From: Mnemiopsis leidyi
Taxonomy: Eukaryota > Ctenophora > Tentaculata > Lobata > Bolinopsidae
DNA length: 29,943 bases
NCBI GenBank assembly: GCA_000226015.1
Contig: JH153166.1
Coordinates: 66,881 to 96,823 of the forward strand
Reading direction: 5' to 3'
Position 1 is the stretch's first letter. The number at the start of each line of letters is the position of its first letter. A model generated the notes under the pieces. That model ran no database searches. It was not told the DNA's origin and saw only the letters and a list, made by a program, of their open reading frames with translations. This document shows, piece by piece, positions 1 through 18,349 of the stretch. Position numbers and translations under genes: made by a program.

Positions 1-299
1 GCATTACTCCTCACGGTTTCAACCTAGAATGATGAGAGTTAGTTCCAGTGGTAGCCCTGATGTTTCTCTACCAGCCTGTATCAAAGATTTGCTTGAAATC
101 AAAAAAATGTGTCTGTGAGGTTGCGATGAAATGACGTAGGTAGTCGCGACGACATGCGACCTCCGAAAGTGCGACCTCAGTGCGACCTCCCGCGCAGGGG
201 GTGATATAGCTACCATCTAGTATGAAATCGATAATTTTAAACGAGTGTTAATGATCAGCTCCAAAGAACCAGAAATTTAACACCCTAATCATCCCCAAG
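1..299 (+). other. Intronic sequence upstream of the first visible HERC exon
   Basis: No RCC1-like or other coding segment is recognisable here. The first visible exon opens at 300 after an AG at 298-299 and needs one base from an upstream exon, so this stretch is read as the 3' part of a HERC intron. About 120 residues (roughly two RCC1 repeats) of the protein should lie to the left of the window. Confidence 0.5.
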
Positions 300-10080
<9,781 letters not shown>

Positions 10081-11139
10081 CTTTCTCAATGTTTCTTAGG
10101 ATAATGATCAGCCAACCGATCAATTGTTTTGGATTTTCGTGTTTAAGACTGGATCGATCTTAATTTTTATCTCGTAAGGAGGCCATCGGGTGTAAATAAT
10201 TTTTGTATTTTAATTCTTTCGTAACTTTAGGATATATTGGTTTTATAGTTGATTTAGATTGTTGAAGTTAAAATTAGAATGTTGATTATCTTAATTAAGT
10301 TATGCTTCAGTTAATCTAGGTTGTTAATGCATATCAGCAAGCTGGATATTGCTGGAAATTATAAATTATCAAGGGGCTCAGACAGGGCTCATATATTGTT
10401 ATAGTTAACATGTTGACGATAGTACGCTTTTCATTGTAAGTCTTCCATTACAACATCGTCAATTTGGTAATTACAGGAAGAAAATCTGGATGTAATGGTG
10501 TAGGCGATCTGGCGGGGACAATTAAGCATAATAATTAAAGTACATAATAGTTAATTTTAAGGGAATATTTTCCAGAAGAGGCAATTAGTCTAAACAGCCT
10601 GACGATTCTATTAAGATGTTTAATTCCTGTCTCCACTAATGGCATTTATTTGAGACAAGATCAAATTCGGGATAGTGGATTTATGTCATAATATACTTAA
10701 TAAGTGTTGTTTGATTTTAAATTTGGGTGTCTAGATGAAATCCCGACAGAATTGATGATCGCTATTGACCAAGCAAAGGTAGCTATTTCTTATTTGTTTA
10801 GTAATACTGTACAAGGTTTATTGTTTAAACCAAAGGTTAAATAATTGTTTTCATCTTGTAATCATCACTTGAATTTGAAGTAGCTTTGAGCAATTGGTAA
10901 TGGTTTACTCGATTCAACTGTTCGATGAGAAAAGTCACGATTGTCAATACCGCCCCTACCTCATATGACCCAACGATCGCGACCCAACTATCTTTCTGCT
11001 TCAAACCGTCACACGCAATGTCCGCTAACTCTCTAATGGCCTAAGTTTGAGTTAATTGAGCGCCATTTATTGCATCACCTCCCACTTTTCACGTCGTTTA
11101 CATGTTACTCCTAAGTTTTACCGTTATATTTGTATTGAA
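10081..11139. other. HERC 3' flank and EF-hand gene 5' flank
   Basis: About 1.06 kb separates the HERC stop from the EF-hand start codon, both genes being on the plus strand. It must hold the HERC 3' UTR and the promoter of the next gene. I see no exact AATAAA, only a variant ATTAAA near 10533, and no recognisable coding or RNA gene. Confidence 0.5.
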
Positions 11140-14100
11140 ATGGCAGAGCGTTTCCGACAGGTAGGCACACAGTAAGGAGAGAAGGGGAGACTCCCCCTCC
11201 CCCCATGGACGAGGACGAGAATTCTGACAACTTTCCACCATAATTTCAAATCATAATTTCAAATCATAATTTCAAATCATTGTTGGACACAAAAGTTTAG
11301 TTGTATACGGTAATACCACTATTGGTAGTGCAATTACCATATTAATACCACGAGCTTGCGAGTGGTATTCATGCAATAAATTCACGAGCTTGCGAGTGGA
11401 TTTATTGTAGTAATTTCACGAGCTTGCGAGTGGAATTACGTATGGTAATTGCGATACCAATAGTGGTATTACTGTATTATTCAACTGCGTTNNNNNNNNN
11501 NNAACTGTCAAAAGCAGAAAAATTGGTTAGAATCGCGTTTTAAGGTCGATTTCGGGGTATGAATTAGTAATACCACTGGAGTGTAATTACTATAATGGTG
11601 TTACTAAAGTAATACCACTCCAGTGGTATTACTACGGTGTAATTACTATATTAATTTTACTGAAAAATTAGCAAAGTAATACAACTGAAGTTGAATAATA
11701 AGTGTTATTCAGTTTCCTTAGACTGTTTGAAAACGTTAAGATCAAGAATGTGAATTGGCTCATTGTCACTCTTGTTCACTTCTCAGGCGAAGAAACGCCT
11801 GACTGTGATAGCTAACACCTTTAGTTACGGTGGAGGAGGAGGAGAAGGAGGAGGAGGAGGAGAAGGAGGAGGAGGTGGTGGTGGTAGTGGAGGAGGAGGA
11901 GGAGGAGGAGGAGGAGGAGGAGGAGGAGGAGGAGAGGAGACGGTGCAGGACCGTGGCAAACTTAAAGATGTTGCTGAGATAAAGACTTCAATGTTTCTGG
12001 CTGATTTCAAGGGGCAGAAATCGTAAGTAGAGCTACTTGTTTAAAATCTCATAAAGTTTAAAAAGCCGGACTATACGCACACCAGCTATTTCTATTATAA
12101 CGGTGCCTATGCTAATGATGTGGTAGTTGTATTAAATTTTAAAATATTAAGTAATTATAATGCTTACTCCTTAATGTCATCCTAGGACAATGATATTTAA
12201 TCATATTCTACAGCTCTGCAAGTGGCCCCGATTTCTCATACTTTCTGCCGTCTAAATACTATGTTGGGACCTTATATATCTCATTGTTTAAACCCTGGAT
12301 ATTGGGCAGTTAAGTCGTCGTATGAATGTTTCATGATAATTTTCATAGACCACAATCGTTGTGTTCTCATTCATTCACTCTCCGAAGCGGCATTGCACAA
12401 CTGTAGTTTAATTGGCAGCAACAAAACATGCCATTTATTTTATTTATTTAGACATTGTTTGTATCACACAGATAGCAGATAGGGCTCGTCGTGGATTAGT
12501 CACGTGTTATTAACACGTCATGTGATAATAAGCATATCAATTTGTGCCAGTTAATGAAAATGGCTCGCAATTTCTCTTATCGGATTAATTGCATGAGTGA
12601 AGTCATAGTAACTGCCTCGCTTCCTTCCAACAAGCAATCAGCAAATAGAATCCGACCATTCAATCTTATTAAACTGGCGGCCGCGTTTTCCAAGTTCATC
12701 TGTAGTGCCGCCTTATCAACGAGTTTAATCAAATTAGACAGCTCGTTCCGCTGCCTCTTAATGGTGAACTTGAACTTGATGTTTCCATATGATTTTACAG
12801 TCGAACCTTATGTCACTGTTTATGTCACTTCCCTGTAAAAGCCTTGTTTTTGTTTTCTGTTCGATTGAATCAATCTTCAAGTTCAAGTCCGATCTTCAAG
12901 TTCAAGTCCGAACATAGATGCCTGGATTTCGAAAATAGAAGAAGAGGCAAAACGAATTTACAAATAAAAACACATATGTGTTTTTATTTCTTTCTTTCTC
13001 TCTGAATGTTGACGATATTCCTGTCCCCAANATTGAACAATATCGGCTCTATATCAACTCTTAACAAACTTCTAGTTTATTGCGACTAGGAACAGCTGTT
13101 TCTGTAACCATATCTCTGACACAGGCCTCATGACATGCGTCTCTTACTTCGCCAAATTTGTGTCCTGAACACGACTTATTTCAGATCGTTAGTTTACAAT
13201 TCTCACATTTATTCTCAGGTCCTAGCAGTGTGACCTAAATAAGTGGCTCGGACTTTGCCAAGTTATATTTCAAATAACACTCATACTAGACCATGACGTC
13301 TGTTGCAGTACCAGTGTAAGAGGGTGTTCACTTACTGATTCAAATTGGTCATTACAAATGAAAACTAGGAGTGTTTTCTAAACTTGAACTGACAATAACT
13401 TTGTGTGTGATAATGATATTGTGTTATCATGCATTCCATTTCCAGGTTTTGTTTGAAATGGGCTATAGTTTCCAGCCGTAACATCGCCTTCTTTTTTAGT
13501 AGTGCTGAAGTACAATTTTTTAATAAATTTTAACTCCGAGTACTTTAGTTAGTTAAGTACATACTACATAGTTATTTAGTAAAGTTTTGATACAAGCAAT
13601 TTAGTTAGATAAGTACAAGTTATTTTACCCAAGCTGCCCCGCAAGACTTCCAGATATCATTATCCTGTATGTCACAGTCCTCATCCTAAGAACATGATAT
13701 AACGAGGTATCATATCTCCAATATCCGCCTATGTCAAGGAAGGTGTAGTTTGCCAGTTACAGACTACTTGCTATGGCCAATAATCAGCTGTTCTACAAAA
13801 CTATGGGAGTTTAAACAGCTAGTCTTGAAATCTGTAGTTTAACCGCAATCTGTTGCTAATTAAGTGATTTACTTGTACGCAGTTTTCTCATAACGATTTA
13901 AGCGATTCTACTTAGTAGAACATTAATGAGCAGTGAGCTAAGAATGCTTTTTCAGTTCTGACAGCTGCTTTTTGCGTTAACAGGCGAGGCTTTTTGAACA
14001 CAAACATTACGTGGATTTTCTTTGTGTTACATTGCTCGATGCGCTCTATAATTCGGCTGTCCTTAGTCTGAAGAGTATGCTGTAGCATGGCCTGAACTGC

Positions 14101-17100
14101 ACATTCAGTCTAGGTCCTTGCACCTGCTATTGCCCGGGATGCCAGGTGCCAGCATTATACGGCAGTATAATTTTACCTGGACTCATGAGATAACTTATAC
14201 ATAATGGCTTATAATAAGGGTGCAGCACTAAATTATTAGCTTGATGAGTCTACACTTTTCTCTTGTTCATCCATAATCCCCTGAAATTTAATAACCAAAA
14301 ATGTTTTGTCAAGTTATTGTTAATGACAAGTTTGTGACAAGTTGGTAGCAAGATAGTGACAAGATAGTGACATGTTATTAACAAGCCAGCATTAAGTTGC
14401 CAACAATTTTGTGACAATTTAATGACAAATTAGTTTCAAGTTTTACTAGTGTTGATCACATACCTTTGTTAACACAGCCGATAAGTTTGCTAGATATGAC
14501 TGAGTTATTCGTCGCCAATTACCATAAGTTCATCCATGCGACCATCTAACGAGTGATAGCAATTCTAAATAATAGTCAGTTTTTGAAACTGTTTTACCTC
14601 CGACTCTCTTTTAATCTTTTATAAAACACAGATAATTTAGGTGCTTTGAAATTTAAAACTATCTAAACTTTGTCTGAGTAAGCTATTAAATATAGCTTAC
14701 TCATTTATTTCTTAGCATATTCATCATTGGTTGTCATAGGTAGTTTATTAAACACAGTTAAGTACGGTTCAGCTTTTTGTCGACTCTTATAGTCTCTAAT
14801 GGTTTGTAGCAATGGTGAGCGTCTTCACCTAAACCTAAACTATAGTAAACTAAACCTAAACTATTGACTAAGCGCGTAGTTCTTCTTAGACACATGATGA
14901 AGTTTAACCTTTGTTGGCTTATTTGAATATCATTCAGTCGGGCCTTGTTAATACTTCTGTTGGTCCAATAGTTTGTAATTTAAGATCGTAATTATCATTT
15001 ACATTGCGGGAAGACCGACCAATGTCTGCGAAATATACGGCGAGAGGAGGCCTTATTTGTCTTAGAAAATTTAAACGTTTGTATTGTGAGATCTGGCACT
15101 TGGCATCTACATACTTTAACTTAGGTAGTCACTATAGTTGCTTTCCTGCAGACAAATATTTTTCCGTAAATTTCCTAATCCGACGACTCATTAACAATCA
15201 TACGCCGACAGTCCAACAGTATATTAGCAATGAGTCAAAATAAATGCTCTGTTAAAATATGAAGAGATATCGAAGCAGATTACTGAGGCGCTAAGCGAGT
15301 TACTATACGATCACATGTCCTGAAATAACGACCTAATTTCCCAGGATACACAGCCGCTCAGGATTAACTAATTCTTCTTCTGTACTGTAATTGTAAAGAT
15401 ACCGCACATTTCATTTCTTCTTAATTTAGCCATGCCTTATTTGACTTGTGCCAGCTTCTAACGTAGAGGCAGTCTCTGTTGGTTCCAGCTGAAGTGTGTT
15501 TTGTGACGATGTAACGAAAGTTTTCTGCAGTAGTACAGGGCCGATTTTAGACTTAGCACGATTTTATCTCTAATTTTCTGTCGTCTTGACTACGTTCTTA
15601 AAAAGTTCGATACGTCTTGAATTTCCCATTCCCATGATCATGGTGTGATTGTAGATCGTGATGTGAAGCACGATGTAAAGTTGATCTAGTGGAAAGCAGA
15701 TAACGAAAAAGGGAGCTGCTCTCTGTCTCCACTTCTTTACTGAAAATGTTCATTTTTGAGTCCATACCTCGAGGAGTGGAGTACGTTCTAAAAATAATAA
15801 AATATGTTGCTTTTAAAATAGATTGTATTGTTCAAAATAAATATCAGTAGTCAATAAATAAACACGGTTATTTGACATAAATGACAAGATGGCGACTGGA
15901 CTTGGGACCAGTTCACAGTACATTACATTAATGCCCTCTGAATACCATTCACTAGCTAAAATAAATATGTCTTGAACAAAAAATCTTTATCAGCTATCAG
16001 CATTTGCATAATTTGCTTCCAAAATCCAAATCCTAGCGTTTTAACCTCTCACAGACTGCCTAACTCATAATGATTTTCAGATTGTCTGCTGCCGATTTCC
16101 GGGATGTTTGGACCCACTACGATTGTGATGGGAATGGTTTTATTGAGGAACAGGAAATCGACAAGTTTCTATCAGACCTTTTTGAGGCGCAGGTGACAAT
16201 TTAAGCCATGCTTTTGGAAATGTGAGTTGAAGTTTCTTCATTGAAAAGTTGTTCCGGAATCTACTGTAATGTAAAGTTTGTTGTTGATGAGTTTGTTGCA
16301 CTCAGGGTCAGATAATATCAAAGTCTGACATAGCAGGACTCAAGCAGACTTTACTGGAATGTTACGACACTAACCGAGACGGGAAGATAGAGCTCTCCGA
16401 GATGGCAAAAATCCTACCGGTTGAAGAAAACTTCCTGTTAAAGTTTAAGATACAGAACAAGCCGCTGACATACCCTAATTTTCTGAGGATCTGGGAGTAT
16501 TACGACTGTGATCGGAGTGGAAGGCTGGAGAGGACTGAGTTAGAGAGCTTCATCACCGATCTCATCAGGACAAACAGGGTTCGTAATAGATCCGATCTGC
16601 TTTTTATCTCCTTAGGGGACTCACGAGCTGCGAGTAAAACAAACCTATTTCCAGGGAGAGGAAATTTCCCGGAAGCAACTTGCATCTTATTGTTTCGTAT
16701 TGTTTTATTTGGTTCAACATATGTTTGAGTTGTTTTTGTCTGAAGCTCAAGAACTCTCTAATATTCCAATTGTAACAGAACATAGTGATAAAAGCAAAGG
16801 AAATGGACCTGATAATGGACGAGATATACGCCCACTTTGACGAGAACCAGAACCAGCTTATCGAGCAAGACGAACTAAAACTGATACTTCAAGTTCCAGC
16901 TAACTTCCTAGATCACATCGAGCTATACAAAAACTTAAACAAGCAGGAGTTCTCCGAGATATTTGAACACTATGACAGAAACAGTAAGTGTCCAACATGT
17001 TTGAATACTATTGCTGTAGTTTCTGTTAACTTTCACTTCAGTCGTCGTGCCGTCTAATCCTCAAATTTTCGTGTCATTATTTTTAGTGACTATCAATATG

Positions 17101-17491
17101 TCTTAGATGACGGTTTCTTGGTCGGAGAAGAGTTATTGGAGATAGTTAGCGATATGATGAGAAAAGTTGAGATTGAACTGACGATGCAGCAACTAGAGAC
17201 CTTAGTGGAGGTACTGCCTCAGACCTGGCAATCTTGATGAATAGTTCATTCCTCATTTCATACATTTTGTAGCATTAGAAAAACGATAGCCAATGTGTCT
17301 ATCATTGTGAAGAAAGTATCACGCTCACAATGTATTCTTTTCAGAAAGTGGTGAAAGTTATCGACACGAACTATGATGGGAAGATCAGTAAAAGAGAATT
17401 GGCAGACTTGTTTTTCACCTCCGGGCAAATATCTCCGTTTTCGGAACCTGAGCCTTCTGGTAGTCATGATACGTGCAACGTGAGGCTGTGA
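11140..17491 (+). CDS. Hexa-EF-hand calcium-binding protein (calbindin/calretinin type) with a poly-glycine N-terminal region
   Basis: Exons: 11140-11160, 11787-12022, 16081-16192, 16306-16578, 16779-16983, 17107-17210, 17345-17491; all phases agree, giving 365 residues. The start MAERFRQ sits in a good context (gaaATGg). Residues 22-56 are glycine-rich, followed by a linker and six EF-hand loops: DCDGNGFIEEQE (100-111), DTNRDGKIELSE (144-155), DCDRSGRLERTE (190-201), DENQNQLIEQDE (235-246), DRNNDGFLVGEE (280-291) and DTNYDGKISKRE (324-335). Loop 4 has Gln for the central Gly, so it probably binds poorly. Spacer motifs such as ILPVEENFLLKF closely match calretinin/calbindin, which are cytosolic calcium buffers and sensors of about 260-270 residues; the extra ~90 residues at the N-terminus are unusual. 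The acceptor at 17106 is chosen because it completes EF5 perfectly. The weakest parts are the 7-codon first exon and its 626-bp intron with an N gap; phase supports both. Confidence 0.88.
11239..11277 (+). repeat. Three exact 13-bp tandem units in EF-hand gene intron 1
   Basis: The unit CATAATTTCAAAT is repeated three times and followed by a further CAT. It is simple intronic minisatellite sequence. Confidence 0.95.
11305..11477. repeat. Cloverleaf-like compound palindrome: 37-bp outer stem enclosing three hairpins with an identical loop
   Basis: The outer arms 11305-11341 and 11441-11477 are reverse complements with three mismatches. Between them lie three hairpins: 11344-11369 (AATACCAC / GTGGTATT), 11375-11406 (AATAAATTCAC / GTGGATTTATT) and 11410-11439 (GTAATTTCAC / GTGGAATTAC). 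All three share the same loop, GAGCTTGCGA, and the stem-closing CAC/GTG. Outside these, the stems differ from hairpin to hairpin but remain self-complementary; hairpins 2 and 3 each have one T-G wobble. I do not recognise the family. It may be a non-autonomous fold-back element. Confidence 0.9.
11492..11502. other. Assembly gap (11 N)
   Basis: Eleven Ns lie in intron 1 of the EF-hand gene, between two palindromic blocks. The true gap length is unknown. A further single N is at 13031. Confidence 0.99.
11568..11700. repeat. Second palindromic block, related to the one at 11305
   Basis: A perfect hairpin GTAATACCACT / AGTGGTATTAC lies at 11609-11632 with a two-base loop. The motif GTGTAATTACTATA occurs on both sides of it (11581 and 11638). 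The sequence AACTGAAGTTGAATAATAA near 11680 is roughly complementary to the segment before the N gap (11474-11491), so the gap sits in the loop of a larger fold-back. Confidence 0.75.
11829..11933 (+). repeat. (GGA/GGT)n tract coding 32 Gly in 35 codons
   Basis: In frame in exon 2 of the EF-hand gene, the tract reads G5-E-G5-E-G7-S-G15. Nearly all codons are GGA, with a block of GGT in the middle. It is a purine-rich strand that could form G-quadruplex or triplex structures, and its length is likely polymorphic. Confidence 0.93.
12873..12910 (+). repeat. Two exact tandem 19-bp units
   Basis: The unit ATCTTCAAGTTCAAGTCCG occurs twice in direct succession in intron 2 of the EF-hand gene. Confidence 0.95.
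12962..12989. repeat. Perfect 28-bp palindrome
   Basis: The half-site AAATAAAAACACAT is followed immediately by its exact reverse complement ATGTGTTTTTATTT, with no spacer. Confidence 0.95.
14309..14440 (+). repeat. Degenerate TGACAAG-type repeat tract
   Basis: TGACAAG, TGACAAT, TAACAAG and TAGCAAG recur every 10-14 bases, as an eroded minisatellite within intron 2 of the EF-hand gene. Confidence 0.65.
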
Positions 17492-17521
17492 TGTCACGCG
17501 TGTATCGTGACGTCACGCGTG
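17489..17521 (+). repeat. Direct repeat of a CRE-like TGAYGTCACGCGTG box overlapping the EF-hand stop codon
   Basis: TGATGTCACGCGTG (17489-17502) and TGACGTCACGCGTG (17508-17521) differ at one base. The second contains the palindromic CREB/ATF consensus TGACGTCA and an MluI-like ACGCGT. The TGA of the first copy is the stop codon. Regulatory use is inference only. Confidence 0.6.
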
Positions 17522-18349
17522 GCACGTAGCGCAGTAAACACTGTACTTCGGTTCAGAGTTCATTCTGGTCTGTTAGAGAATTCAAGGCTGACTTTATGCA
17601 TGATTGCTTGGAGTGGTGCCGATTGTACAGAGACGCTTTAATATGTCTCCTAAAACTTTTAACAGACACCATCAGTAACCAGTCACCCTCTTATATTTTT
17701 GCAGTTGTCTTAATTGCATGAACTTGGCTGTTGACTATGCGAATAATTTTGGAAAGAAAATCGAGTCTAATTAAGATTCAGATATATGCTTTTTTAAGTT
17801 TCTAAATGTGCAAAGCTGCGAAGTTGTTTTTCACCTTAATTTGCAGATTTTATGAATAATTCCTTGATATTTCGATTGATATACTTTGAATAAGATTCGA
17901 TTTGGCAGATAGTACAATTTTGCTTCCTGGATTTAACAATTCGAATTATCAACTATTAAAATGTAATAACATTTCATTTTGTACTGAATCTGAATAAAAT
18001 AATGTACATGCACTGCAAAAACAAACTACTATTTACAAGTTCATTAGGCATTAACAACTTCTTCAAAGGTGCTAAGTTAGCCAATATCATTCAAAACATG
18101 CAAGGTTTTTGAGTATTTGTCAACATCAAATAAGGCATAAATTTACAGCCATTATGAAAATAAGATCTTAAAAAATACAATAAACATATCACTCAACATT
18201 GTTTGACAAGAAAGTTAGAAAAAAGAAGCACCTAAGTCTCTGACAGTCCCTCTTTTACAAAATAACCTCGCACCACAAATAATCTGATTGAAGGGTGAAA
18301 TATTGTATCTGTAACCCAAGGTGGGCCGACACATCCTCAACTACAAATG
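17492..18349. other. Convergent 3' flanks of the EF-hand and WD40 genes
   Basis: The EF-hand gene (+) stops at 17491 and the WD40 gene (-) stops at 18350. The interval holds the EF-hand 3' UTR with an AATAAA at 17993 and is otherwise AT-rich with no coding signal. A minus-strand AATAAA for the WD40 gene was not found here. Confidence 0.6.
17993..17998 (+). terminator. Candidate polyadenylation signal AATAAA of the EF-hand gene
   Basis: This AATAAA lies about 500 bases after the stop codon and would give a 3' UTR of ordinary length. Confidence 0.5.

Larger units (their letters stand above)
12023..16080 (+). other. 4.06-kb intron 2 of the EF-hand gene, no gene seen
   Basis: Phase 2 joins exon 11787-12022 (ending tc) to exon 16081 (starting a) to make a Ser codon. 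The intron contains open stretches at 12222-12482, 12542-12838 and 15004-15243 with no recognisable motif or family, plus the small repeats listed separately. A regulatory role for such a large intron is possible but not shown. Confidence 0.55.

Noticed and set aside
11305-11477. Interpretation of the hairpin series as a CRISPR array or tRNA
   Set aside because: The genome is metazoan, there are no unique spacers between repeats, and there is no tRNA acceptor stem, T-loop or anticodon pattern.
11825-12010. Minus-strand poly-proline frame
   Set aside because: It is the antisense shadow of the poly-glycine exon.
12222-12838. Two open frames in the 4-kb EF-hand intron
   Set aside because: They have no recognisable domain and no convincing splice links, and a length of about 90 codons is expected by chance in this much sequence.
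16984-17106. Acceptor TATTTTTAG at about 17086 for EF-hand exon 6
   Set aside because: With the strong GTAAGT donor at 16984 it gives a stop after a few codons. The acceptor at 17106 creates a canonical EF5 loop. A weak donor at 16988 with the earlier acceptor would also stay open but gives a poorer loop.
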